A program made the position numbers and the translations under genes. A stretch of 28,262 bases of DNA, taken from contig QQUO01000331.1 of assembly GCA_008501575.1 (NCBI GenBank), positions 1-28,262 of the forward strand, given 5' to 3'. Of this stretch, positions 15,229 to 22,877 are shown in pieces. The stretch comes from Pseudomonadota bacterium (GTDB lineage: Bacteria; Pseudomonadota; Gammaproteobacteria; Xanthomonadales; Marinicellaceae). How positions within the stretch are numbered: the stretch's first letter is position 1; every line of letters starts with the position of its first letter. The notes under the pieces are model-generated. The model was not told the origin of the DNA. It searched no databases and was given only the letters and a program-made list of their open reading frames with translations.

Positions 15229-16218
15229 ATGGAAAAAAACCTCCCCAAAAAAGCTTTTGTGACCGGAGCCACCGGTTTCTTGGGTCGTCACTTATGCCGT
15301 GAATTGATTCACCAGGGCTGGCAGGTGACTGCCCTGTGTCGAAGCATACCAGAAAATCTTTTACCTGAGGTTAATTATGTACAGGGAAATATTTTGTCTT
15401 TGGCCTCTTTGACCGAAGTCATTCCAAACGACATTGATGTCCTGTTTCACACCGCTGCTGATACCGGCACCTGGTCAAAAAATAATGCCCAACAAACCCT
15501 CACCAATGTCACCGGCACCCAACATTTACTGCAATGCTTAAGTGACCGACCACAAACACGTTTATTACACGTTTCTTCTGTCGCCACCTATGGTGTGCAC
15601 CACAGTGACACCGTGGTCATTGATGAAAACAGCAACTCCTATGGTATCGTCAGTGCTGTCAACTATGTCGCTTCCAAAGCCCAGGCTGAACGTTTAATTA
15701 AACAACACAAATCGCTTGATTGGGTGATTGTCCACCCCTCTCACATCATTGGCCCCGAAGACCGGCATAATTGGGTACGCCTGTTTAAGATGATTATTGA
15801 CAACAGTTTACCCAGTATTCCCCGGGGGGCCGGCTCATTTGCAGATGTCCGTGATGTGGCCGTCGGCTGTGTTAAAGCGGCCAACAACGGCCACCGTCAA
15901 AACCATTATATTCTGGGTGGTCATAATTTAACGTTTGAAGCTTTTATTGCATATGTGGCGAAAACCTTTGGGGTGCATGTGGATTTTAAACAAAAACCCC
16001 AATGGCTGCTGAAGCTGGTGGCACGATCACAATACATATTGTCCTTTATCAGCAACCAACCACCGGATTTAACCCCCGAATCCTTACAACTGATTACTCA
16101 CCGCTACCGCGCTGATAGCAGTAAAGCCTTAGACCAATTAGGCTATGAAATCACGCCATTACAAGTCACCCTCAACGACATCAAGGATGACCTGCAGAAA
16201 CGGGGGATTTTATCATAA
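15229..16218 (+). CDS. NAD-dependent epimerase/dehydratase (extended SDR)
   Basis: This 329-residue cytoplasmic enzyme has the extended short-chain dehydrogenase signature. The N-terminal NAD-binding motif is TGATGFLG (12-19). The downstream VLFHTAADTG contains the family's H-x-A-A. The active site has HVSSVATYG (S116/S117) and Y146-x-x-x-K150 in NYVASK. The HPSHIIGPED segment is common to the dihydroflavonol-reductase/3-beta-hydroxysteroid branch, so it may reduce or oxidise a hydroxyl on a lipid, sterol-like or sugar substrate. The exact substrate is unknown. A methyltransferase starts 3 bases after the stop, so the two genes form an operon and may modify the same metabolite. Confidence 0.88.
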   Translation: MEKNLPKKAFVTGATGFLGRHLCRELIHQGWQVTALCRSIPENLLPEVNYVQGNILSLASLTEVIPNDIDVLFHTAADTGTWSKNNAQQTLTNVTGTQHLLQCLSDRPQTRLLHVSSVATYGVHHSDTVVIDENSNSYGIVSAVNYVASKAQAERLIKQHKSLDWVIVHPSHIIGPEDRHNWVRLFKMIIDNSLPSIPRGAGSFADVRDVAVGCVKAANNGHRQNHYILGGHNLTFEAFIAYVAKTFGVHVDFKQKPQWLLKLVARSQYILSFISNQPPDLTPESLQLITHRYRADSSKALDQLGYEITPLQVTLNDIKDDLQKRGILS

Positions 16219-16221
16219 GGC

Positions 16222-16959
16222 ATGGGGATACTATCGCGGTTAAGCCATCTTGGTAAACAGGTACAATTTAAGTCATTAAGACTACGACGAGAGGACTGTC
16301 ACTGCTGTCGTAAAAGGCTATTGGTGCGCTTAAATGATAACGAAATGGGTATTCGCTGTGTCTTTTGTGGGGCTTCCGCGGTGGCACAATCTTTGGCTCG
16401 GGTATTTCACCAAAAAACCATGCATGCCAAATCATTGGCTGTTTATGAATTGTCCGGTCGCGGTGCTTTTGTCCGCATGTTGTATAAAACCGACCACCAC
16501 ATCACAGTAAGTGAATACTTTCCGGAAACACCAATTGGCACAATCGTGAACGGTATTCAATGTCAAGATGTACAACAATTAAGTTTCGCCGATGAACAGT
16601 TTGATGTCTGCACTTCGTTAGAAGTTTTTGAGCATGTTGAAGATGATTTTCAAGGCTTTAGTGAATTGTACAGGGTTTTAAAACCCGGTGGTTTTACCCT
16701 GTTTACTGTACCGATTGATTTGAATCAAACAACCATCGAGCGTACTGCAATTATTGCTGGCCACAGACAGGCAATTTTGCCACCGGAATACCACAGCGAT
16801 AAATTACGTGGTCATGGCCAAGTGTTTTGTTTTCGAAATTATGGCCATGACATCACCGATCGACTTCAACAAATCGGTTTTCGACAAGCACAAATCATCC
16901 GACCTCAGCCGGATGATTTATTTGGTTGGGGTCGTCCGGTTATTTATGCCAAAAAATAA
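16222..16959 (+). CDS. SAM-dependent methyltransferase with Cys-rich N-terminus
   Basis: This 245-residue protein has a class I methyltransferase domain. Motif I is YELSGRGAF (75-83). The acidic strand around SEYFPE follows, then SFADEQFDVCTSLEVFEHVE, and YRVLKPGG (150-157) is the conserved loop before strand 5. Ahead of it, CHCC (26-29) and CVFC (46-49) would form a small zinc ribbon like those of rubredoxin-fold leaders in some sugar and natural-product methyltransferases. The substrate is unknown, but HEH-type residues after motif II and the upstream epimerase suggest a lipid or glycoside. The stop directly abuts the leftward neighbour's stop, with no gap. Confidence 0.85.
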   Translation: MGILSRLSHLGKQVQFKSLRLRREDCHCCRKRLLVRLNDNEMGIRCVFCGASAVAQSLARVFHQKTMHAKSLAVYELSGRGAFVRMLYKTDHHITVSEYFPETPIGTIVNGIQCQDVQQLSFADEQFDVCTSLEVFEHVEDDFQGFSELYRVLKPGGFTLFTVPIDLNQTTIERTAIIAGHRQAILPPEYHSDKLRGHGQVFCFRNYGHDITDRLQQIGFRQAQIIRPQPDDLFGWGRPVIYAKK

Positions 16960-17499
16960 TTATCCTGCGACAGCTTTAGCCCCATCAAACACTTCTCTGG
17001 CATGTTCGAACTGGTCATTGGCTTTGGAGACATACAACAGCACCTCATCCACATAACCGTCGGTTGAGGCTGACCAGATGCGATTAATGTACCGCTCACC
17101 GGCGGCGAATGAACTCATGACATCGGCATAAGCTTGCACCCCGTATAAATGCTTAATACTCTCACGGGCATCGGCAAATTGCATCAGATCCTCACGAAAT
17201 AAGCGATCAATCTCAAACCGCATTTCATAGGTCGGAATGCGTTCTTTTTGACCATTCAATTCGGCCAGATTTTTGGCAATATTGTGTAAAGACTGGTCCA
17301 AAATCGCCATATTATTTTTTAATACATCGCCGTGGGTGGCGGCTTTATTGGCTTCTATTTTGTACACAAAAGCACCTAAAAATCCGAGCACCGTGACCGG
17401 TACAAAATAAGTCCAGTTAACGGTGTCTTCGTCTAAAGACGTTAAAAAAGCACCCCCTAAAAAGGCCAGAACCACAAAACCAAAGGCTATATTTTTCAT
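16960..17499 (-). CDS. Small membrane protein coupled to the OPT transporter
   Basis: Not a named family as far as I can tell. The 179-residue protein has two N-terminal membrane segments (about 4-21 and 29-46). A long cytoplasmic or periplasmic helical region follows, with heptad-like DQSLHNIAKNLAELNGQ and acidic/aromatic YEMRFEIDRLFREDLMQFAD, probably forming a helical bundle. Its ribosome-binding site TAAGGAG overlaps the OPT transporter stop codon 11 bases upstream, so it is translated with the transporter and is probably an accessory subunit. The role as stabiliser or regulator of the OPT protein is inference. It ends immediately next to the methyltransferase stop. Confidence 0.72.
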   Translation of the reverse strand: MKNIAFGFVVLAFLGGAFLTSLDEDTVNWTYFVPVTVLGFLGAFVYKIEANKAATHGDVLKNNMAILDQSLHNIAKNLAELNGQKERIPTYEMRFEIDRLFREDLMQFADARESIKHLYGVQAYADVMSSFAAGERYINRIWSASTDGYVDEVLLYVSKANDQFEHAREVFDGAKAVAG

Positions 17500-17510
17500 C
17501 TGTCTACTCC

Positions 17511-19247
17511 TTATGAAGCTGTTGCAATGACATAAACGGCGTTACCCACACCCACCAAGGCTTCCCCGACAATCAAGCCGGCTGCGATTGGAATACCTTT
17601 ACCTTCTGACCAGGATTTACCTTTGCTGCGATCAACGACTTCGCGAATTAAAGTGCCGATGGCGTAAGTCAGTACGATGCTGAATGGCAGATAGAAGCCT
17701 AAGCCGACAGTAATGCCTAAACCGGCTTGTAACAACGACAATAAACCGCCCAGAACCGCACCGGCAATGTATTTTGCGGTGGGCACATCACCACCGGTAA
17801 TGCCTTCCACCATGGAGGCCAAGGCTTGGCCTTGCGGGGCCGGGAATTCTTTACCACCGAGGCCAAAAGCTTCATGTAACATGAAAATCAATATAATCAC
17901 CACAATGGGGCCCAACCAGGCGCCCATAAATTGACCCAGTTGTTGTTGTCGCGGGGTGGCACCAACCAGATAACCGGTTTTTAAATCAAGCATTAAATCG
18001 GTGGCCTGACTCATGGCCACACAGGTGGCGGCACCCACAGTAATGGCTGCCACAATGGCCGGACCGGTACTCATACCGCCAAACATTTGGGTAATCATAA
18101 TCAATAAAGTCACCGCGATTAAGGTCATACCTGACAGGGGCGACCAGTTGGTCCGACCAATGGCTTCAGACAGAATAATACCTGCCATCCAAATCCATAA
18201 AGTCCCTAAAACCGCCATCAATACACCCCGCATTATGCCCACTTCCTGGGCCGATGTAACCGCCATCACACCCAATAAAATGGCGGCGCCAACCACCGCA
18301 AAGTACAATAATTTAATGGGCATTTCATCCTTGCTTGAAGCGAGGTCATCTTGTGCCGATGATTGCATCGATTTAATTGCTGATTTAATTAAAGGTAATG
18401 CAAATAAAACCCCGACAATGGCACCGCCAATCAACATACCAATACCCGTCGGTCGAAACAACATAAGACGCAATTGATTCGGATCAGTCACTGCCACCCC
18501 GTCAACCACCGGAAACATACCGGTGATATCCAGTAACGGTGCCAGCACCCAATAACAGACAAAGCCGCCAATAATAAAAGCCAGGCCGCCGCGCCCGGCA
18601 ATAAAGGCAACACCGATGGTCATCAAAGACAGGTACCAGGTACCATTCAAGTATTCCGGCAAGCCCAGTTGTTCAAATAAAGGCCAATATTCATGCCCTG
18701 AAACCAGAGAAATCACATGCACCACACCGGAGAAAACCATGGCACCCACCAACAGCATGGCTTTGCGAATCCCGGCACCGGGTGATTTTAGAATGGAGGC
18801 CACCGCCACCCCGCCGGGATAGGTCAGGCGCTCATAATCAATCATTTGTTTACGCAAGGGAATAATAAAAGCAATCCCCAAAAAAGCACCGGCAATGGCG
18901 CCTAAAGTGAGCACATAGGGATTAAAATCCATGCCATAGCCAAGAATAAAAATCGCCGGTACCGAAAACATCATACCCGAGGAAGCGCCATTAACGCCCG
19001 AAGCCACAGTCTGTGCGACGTTATTCTCCACAATCGAACGCCGTCGCATCATGCCCCGCAAAATCCCAAAACCCAATATCGCGGCCAATTCTGAGCCTTC
19101 GATGGAAAAACCCAGCTTCAAAGAGGCATAACCAATGGATATGGCTAAAATAACACCCAGGAAATAACCGACAAGCACCGCATGCGGTGTCAGTTCCGGA
19201 TAAGGTCCGCGGGTAATTGGACCGGCGGCGGTTTGCTTTTCAGACAT
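17511..19247 (-). CDS. OPT-family oligopeptide transporter
   Basis: This 578-residue integral membrane protein has about 14-16 hydrophobic segments, the usual size of bacterial OPT transporters. Recognisable parts are ELTPHAVLVGYFLGVILAIS near the start and LRGMMRRRSIVENNVAQTVA. Also visible are IPLRKQMIDYERLTYPGGVA and RPTGIGMLIGGAIVG, plus GIPIAAGLIVGEALVGVG at the end, all typical of the prokaryotic OPT branch. These proteins import peptides or metal-chelate complexes by proton symport; the substrate here is unknown. A GGGAGA ribosome-binding site and an extended -10 precede it. It is co-expressed with the small membrane protein downstream. Confidence 0.92.
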   Translation of the reverse strand: MSEKQTAAGPITRGPYPELTPHAVLVGYFLGVILAISIGYASLKLGFSIEGSELAAILGFGILRGMMRRRSIVENNVAQTVASGVNGASSGMMFSVPAIFILGYGMDFNPYVLTLGAIAGAFLGIAFIIPLRKQMIDYERLTYPGGVAVASILKSPGAGIRKAMLLVGAMVFSGVVHVISLVSGHEYWPLFEQLGLPEYLNGTWYLSLMTIGVAFIAGRGGLAFIIGGFVCYWVLAPLLDITGMFPVVDGVAVTDPNQLRLMLFRPTGIGMLIGGAIVGVLFALPLIKSAIKSMQSSAQDDLASSKDEMPIKLLYFAVVGAAILLGVMAVTSAQEVGIMRGVLMAVLGTLWIWMAGIILSEAIGRTNWSPLSGMTLIAVTLLIMITQMFGGMSTGPAIVAAITVGAATCVAMSQATDLMLDLKTGYLVGATPRQQQLGQFMGAWLGPIVVIILIFMLHEAFGLGGKEFPAPQGQALASMVEGITGGDVPTAKYIAGAVLGGLLSLLQAGLGITVGLGFYLPFSIVLTYAIGTLIREVVDRSKGKSWSEGKGIPIAAGLIVGEALVGVGNAVYVIATAS

Positions 19248-19314
19248 GCTGTTCTCCCGTTTTTAATTGCACAAATTAACTGGCCACTTAATGTTATGGC
19301 TCAAAAAGGCAAAA

Positions 19315-19323
19315 ATTATAGCA
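19315..19323 (-). promoter_or_regulatory. Extended -10 promoter of the OPT operon
   Basis: On the minus strand TGCTATAAT is a perfect extended -10 (TG-N-TATAAT). No good -35 is present, as is common for this promoter class. Transcription would start near 19308, giving a leader of about 60 bases. Confidence 0.6.
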
Positions 19324-19377
19324 CAGAGAATAAGAAGATAACTTGTGGTGGTGTATATTGGTAACTTTTTTGAAAAT

Positions 19378-19405
19378 GTGTACCCCTTAAAAAGAAGAGG
19401 TACAC
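19378..19405. repeat. Stem-loop after the Fic/secreted-protein gene run
   Basis: GTGTACCCCTT and AAGAGGTACAC pair at 10 of 11 positions around an AAAAAG loop. It lies 27 bases downstream of the leftward gene ending at 19432. The tail on that strand is only weakly T-rich (ATTTTC), so it may be a poor terminator or an RNA-stabilising hairpin. Confidence 0.4.
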
Positions 19406-19431
19406 ACATCAAATATACTTTTTTATATTTT

Positions 19432-20259
19432 TTATCCACCACCTCCGACAGGTCTTGGATCTGAAGGATATTGATTAAAAGGCGCATTAAATCGTCTGGC
19501 CATTATTAGGTTGGCATTTTCAATGGCCGATGAAGCTTTAATACTTGAATCAGAAGTCAACTGAAGAAATAGCGAACCGGCATCACTGTCGCCCAAATAA
19601 TCAGCCACTTTCAGTTCAGCTAAACCCAGCTCAAAAAATCCGCCCTTAATCATCGCTTCACCATGCATTCTAAAAGGAAATGTATCCGTTGGATCTGCGT
19701 ACGCACTCGCTCTTAAAGCCCAACTCATGGCATTTTTATAATGTTCATTTTGAAACGAATGCACCGCCATTAAATTAATGGCAGGAACATACTTTTTATC
19801 TGCCATTTGTTTAATTTTGCTCACATTTTCAGGATAATTAAGAAGATCAAGCTGGTACTTATCTGGGTAGCCCTGACGTTGCATCCATACAGCTTCTTCA
19901 AAGGAACTTGCTGTTAACAAACTATTTGCGCACTCCGTTGACAACAACACATCATCATCAACTTTTTCAGCACCTTGGATATAACAACCATAAGCTTCTT
20001 CCCACTTGTGTTCAAGTTCTGATTTGCTAAGAGGTTTAAGCAATTCAAGTCTTTCCTGATGTTTATTATCTTTTGAAAATACAACCTTTGTGTCATTATT
20101 TGGTTTTTTTTGCTCGTTTGGTTTTATATCTTTTTTTACTTCAGTAGTTAATCCACTCTTAAATTGTTCGTTTTTAGTTTTTGAGGTGTCTTGTATATTA
20201 ACTAAATAATAACCAGTCAATATAATTACAACTAAAGTTAATATTGATATTATTTTCAT
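19432..20259 (-). CDS. Membrane-anchored helical-repeat protein, 275 aa
   Basis: Family not recognised. An N-terminal hydrophobic segment (about 3-19) should anchor or export it. A Lys/Asn-rich linker (about 27-68) follows, then a helical region (about 75-250). Phrases such as AINLMAVHSFQNEHYKNAMS and LGLAELKVADYLGDSDAGSL resemble Sel1/TPR-like repeats used for protein-protein contact. The protein ends in PVGGGG. Three Cys lie in AYGCYIQG, STECANS and nearby. The gene is AT-rich. Its Shine-Dalgarno (AGGAG) overlaps the TAG stop of the preceding gene (TTAGGAG), so the two are translationally coupled and probably act together outside the cytoplasm. Confidence 0.68.
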   Translation of the reverse strand: MKIISILTLVVIILTGYYLVNIQDTSKTKNEQFKSGLTTEVKKDIKPNEQKKPNNDTKVVFSKDNKHQERLELLKPLSKSELEHKWEEAYGCYIQGAEKVDDDVLLSTECANSLLTASSFEEAVWMQRQGYPDKYQLDLLNYPENVSKIKQMADKKYVPAINLMAVHSFQNEHYKNAMSWALRASAYADPTDTFPFRMHGEAMIKGGFFELGLAELKVADYLGDSDAGSLFLQLTSDSSIKASSAIENANLIMARRFNAPFNQYPSDPRPVGGGG

Positions 20260-20268
20260 AACAATCTC

Positions 20269-21057
20269 CTAATTTCCGCCGTTACAAACTTCTTGGTCAG
20301 GATGCTGATACCACAAGTGACAAACTTTATCATTATCTACCTGTTGTAAGATTGTTGTAACCCAATTACCTTGGCTCCAACTAGAATTATAGCCAACTGT
20401 AATTCCTCCCCAGCTAACCTCACCATACCATGAAGAATTTCCTCCATAACTAACTGGACGAACTGAAGCTAAAAATTCGGCTTGCTCTGTTAAACAATCT
20501 TGCATCTCTGTAGAATGATTGATACTACAATAAGAAGCTAGACTTATCCACATAGACGCTCTAGCATTTGTGTAATCGCCTGTTGAATAATATCTACTTG
20601 TTAAAGTAGATATGACTGAACGAGCTGTCGGCAAAGTTAAATAATCAAATTGTCGAACATTCCAAGGGAATACGTAGGGATTAATCACGTTGTTATAATT
20701 ATTATTAACATACGGAGTATAATTCACTGAGCTACCGGGATCAGAAAAACAATTTTCAGGTTTTCTCTGCTGTAAATCAAGGCAAACTGCAGGATCAGGT
20801 TCGGGGCCATTGCCATTATCACCTCCTGATCCACCACCCCCACCATCTCCGCCTTGCCATCCAGGATTATCATCTGGATCAAATGGTGGTGGATCTTCGG
20901 GCGGATAACCCGGAACTTCAATTGGACCACAACATGGATAATCGTCTTCATTACCTCCTGATTCAGTAGAATAATCTTGTGAGAAAGATGTAACTGGTAT
21001 CGCCAAACTCAAAGTAATGGCTATTAATTTGATTGTTTTTCTAAAAAATGAAGACAC
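20269..21057 (-). CDS. Secreted low-complexity protein, 262 aa (GTG start)
   Basis: Family not recognised. It has a signal peptide (about 8-27) then a Pro/Asp/Gly linker (YPPEDPPPFDPDDNPGWQGG and a Gly-rich run, about 50-84). A Cys- and aromatic-rich C-terminal domain follows, with YGEVSWGGITVGYNSSWSQG and CHLWYQHPDQEVC. Many cysteines (CC at 42-43, then 92, 103 and later) imply several disulfides. The only in-frame start here is GTG at 21057, with no good Shine-Dalgarno. A strong AAGAGGAG lies about 32 bases further upstream in front of a 6-codon frame, so the N-terminus is uncertain. It follows the Fic gene by 68 bases on the same strand. Confidence 0.65.
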   Translation of the reverse strand: MSSFFRKTIKLIAITLSLAIPVTSFSQDYSTESGGNEDDYPCCGPIEVPGYPPEDPPPFDPDDNPGWQGGDGGGGGSGGDNGNGPEPDPAVCLDLQQRKPENCFSDPGSSVNYTPYVNNNYNNVINPYVFPWNVRQFDYLTLPTARSVISTLTSRYYSTGDYTNARASMWISLASYCSINHSTEMQDCLTEQAEFLASVRPVSYGGNSSWYGEVSWGGITVGYNSSWSQGNWVTTILQQVDNDKVCHLWYQHPDQEVCNGGN

Positions 21058-21061
21058 ATCT

Positions 21062-21096
21062 TCATTTTATTTTACGTAACACGAAATACTCCTCTT
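21062..21096 (-). promoter_or_regulatory. Strong Shine-Dalgarno with a 6-codon frame before the secreted-protein gene
   Basis: On the minus strand AAGAGGAG (21096-21089) is followed after 6 bases by GTG TTA CGT AAA ATA AAA TGA (21082-21062). Skipping one base in the A-rich run would join this to GAA GAT GTG TCT TCA, the start of the secreted protein. It is either a leader peptide coupling translation or a one-base frameshift in the true N-terminus. Confidence 0.4.
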
Positions 21097-21125
21097 CTTA
21101 AAATTAAATTTGCAAATGATTTTTA

Positions 21126-22052
21126 TTATTTTTGTGAATCAAAATCTCTTTTCATCATTTTCAAATAATAGTCAAATTCGATTATTTTGAAAGCTAATGA
21201 ACTATTATTGTCATCATTTTGCAAAAGATTTATACAAAACAAATAAGTATCATCTGACCATCGAAGACAGTTTGTCCAAAAAGTTAAGAAATCTGTGAAA
21301 GAGCCATTTCTTAGCTTTTCGATTGAGTCATACAACTCCCTGTCGGCGAGAATCTTAATGTAAAACAACAAGATAGAAATGTAAACTTCATCACATTTTT
21401 CAGCTAATATTTGCATAATTAAAATTCTTAGAACTCTGCCATTGCCATCTTTAAATGGGTGTATCATGGCAAACTGATGAACTAATATAGCCACTTTAAC
21501 TAACGGATCAATTTCTGTATTGTTAATGAACACCAATAAGTCCAATAACAGCTTTTCTATTTGCTGTGGATGGCAGGTGTAAAAGGATGAATTATTTTTA
21601 GATTTATCACCCACCCAGTATTGTTTTTTTCTGATCCCATGCTTTTTCTGATTTTTGACTGTAGATTTTTGTGCTTTTAGTAAATCTTGAAAAGTAATTA
21701 CCTCTGAAAAGAGTTTCCGAGCTTGGATCATATTATCGATTTGTCTTACAATTTTTATTTCAATATTTTGCTTATTTTTAGATAAAGAGGGTGGTAACTT
21801 ATTGTCTGATTTTAATTTTAAAATCGTCATTAAGTCTGCGTCTTTACTTAAGCCTTTTATAACGCCTCCACCTGATAAATATCTCAAAAAATAAATCGAT
21901 ATCAAATGATGGGGAGGACGTTCTTCTTGAGGTAAATTATATTCTTTAAATTGACTACCAAGTTGACCAATAAGCTCACTGAAACAATCAATGGTATTTG
22001 GTTGAAATGTCCACCCAGTTTGTTTGCCAACATTTAAGTTAATATTTTTCAT
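21126..22052 (-). CDS. Fic-domain protein (putative AMPylase)
   Basis: This 308-residue protein has the complete Fic active-site motif HPFKDGNGRVLR (198-209), fitting H-x-F-x-(D/E)-G-N-G-R-x-x-R with catalytic H198. The usual lead-in DPLVKVAILVHQFAMIHPF precedes it, and the flap strand is around VGDKSKNNSSFY. Fic enzymes usually transfer AMP to Ser/Thr/Tyr of target proteins. At the position of the N-terminal inhibitory motif (S/T)-x-x-x-E-(G/N), this protein has GGVIKG (62-67), with Lys66 in place of Glu. Autoinhibition may thus be lost or supplied by a partner, if the alignment is right. Two secreted or anchored proteins follow on the same strand, and a promoter candidate precedes it. The gene is AT-rich, like its followers. 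Confidence 0.88.
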   Translation of the reverse strand: MKNINLNVGKQTGWTFQPNTIDCFSELIGQLGSQFKEYNLPQEERPPHHLISIYFLRYLSGGGVIKGLSKDADLMTILKLKSDNKLPPSLSKNKQNIEIKIVRQIDNMIQARKLFSEVITFQDLLKAQKSTVKNQKKHGIRKKQYWVGDKSKNNSSFYTCHPQQIEKLLLDLLVFINNTEIDPLVKVAILVHQFAMIHPFKDGNGRVLRILIMQILAEKCDEVYISILLFYIKILADRELYDSIEKLRNGSFTDFLTFWTNCLRWSDDTYLFCINLLQNDDNNSSLAFKIIEFDYYLKMMKRDFDSQK

Positions 22053-22138
22053 TAATTCAGTTGCTATCCATAAATATTTTCAATTGAAATTACTCACTAT
22101 GTTGTATTTTTTTCAGTTAAAGTCAGGGGGAGGGAATT

Positions 22139-22168
22139 TTTATATAATATTTTGGCGGTAGAGATCAA
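22139..22168 (-). promoter_or_regulatory. Promoter candidate for the Fic operon
   Basis: On the minus strand TTGATC (22168-22163) and TATAAA (22144-22139) are 18 bases apart, near sigma-70 consensus. The start would be about 80 bases before the Fic ATG. Confidence 0.45.
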
Positions 22169-22195
22169 TTTTAATACTAAATCAACGGTTTTCTT

Positions 22196-22828
22196 TCACT
22201 CAACAACCGTGTTAAAAATCCGATCTCCGGCATCGCCCAGGCCGGGGATGATATAACCGAGCTCATTCAGTCGTTCATCCACTGCCGCCACTGTGATACC
22301 GACATCGGGATGTTGCTTTGTTAATTGTGCCAAGCCCTCGGGGGCAGCCAATAAAAACACACCATGAATATTTTTACAACCAACCGCCTTTAAGCGCTCA
22401 ACGGTGGCCAGAAAAGTCCCGCCGGTGGCCAACATCGGGTCAATCACCAGGGCTGCTTTATTCGCCACATCCGGTGCCCATTTTTCATAATACGCATGGG
22501 GCTTTAAGGTTTTTTCATCCCGCTCAAAACCAACCACCGAGACAGAAGCACCCGGCAATAGATCCAACACACCATTAAGCATACCTAAACCGGCCCGTAA
22601 TATCGGTACCACAGTTATTTTGCTGTCATCAATACGTGCCACTGCTGTGACACCGGCCCAAGTCGTAATTTCCTCACGCACCGTGGTTTGGGTGTTCAGG
22701 GCTTCATAACACAATAAATAACTGAGCTTATCCACCACCGGCCTAAATTGTGCCGGACTGCGGTTATGCTCTCTGAGTTGGCCGATTAAATGTTGTACCA
22801 ATGGGTGTTTTATTTCGTTAATTTGCAT
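22196..22828 (-). CDS. upp: Uracil phosphoribosyltransferase
   Basis: This 210-residue cytoplasmic enzyme converts uracil and PRPP to UMP and pyrophosphate in pyrimidine salvage. The PRPP-binding loop is VIDPMLATGGT (128-138). ILRAGLGMLNGVL (76-88) and the uracil-binding C-terminus YIIPGLGDAGDRIFNT are classic Upp sequence, and the length matches the family (about 208-210). It lies 49 bases after kmo on the same strand, so it may be the last gene of a kynU-kmo-upp transcript. This pairing is unusual because the two pathways are not directly linked. No clear Shine-Dalgarno precedes the ATG. Confidence 0.97.
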   Translation of the reverse strand: MQINEIKHPLVQHLIGQLREHNRSPAQFRPVVDKLSYLLCYEALNTQTTVREEITTWAGVTAVARIDDSKITVVPILRAGLGMLNGVLDLLPGASVSVVGFERDEKTLKPHAYYEKWAPDVANKAALVIDPMLATGGTFLATVERLKAVGCKNIHGVFLLAAPEGLAQLTKQHPDVGITVAAVDERLNELGYIIPGLGDAGDRIFNTVVE

Positions 22829-22877
22829 TGTATTGATTGAATTAAAAAGCCATATTGTAGCAAATGTAAGGCACCTC

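Noticed and set aside
15025..15291. An 88-residue leftward frame between the MATE and epimerase genes
   Set aside because: It overlaps the epimerase start, lacks a ribosome-binding site and any motif, and covers the candidate regulatory repeat.
19248..22195. The Fic region as a toxin-antitoxin module
   Set aside because: No small antitoxin-like frame with an inhibitory S-x-x-x-E-G motif was seen next to the Fic gene; the neighbours are exported proteins.
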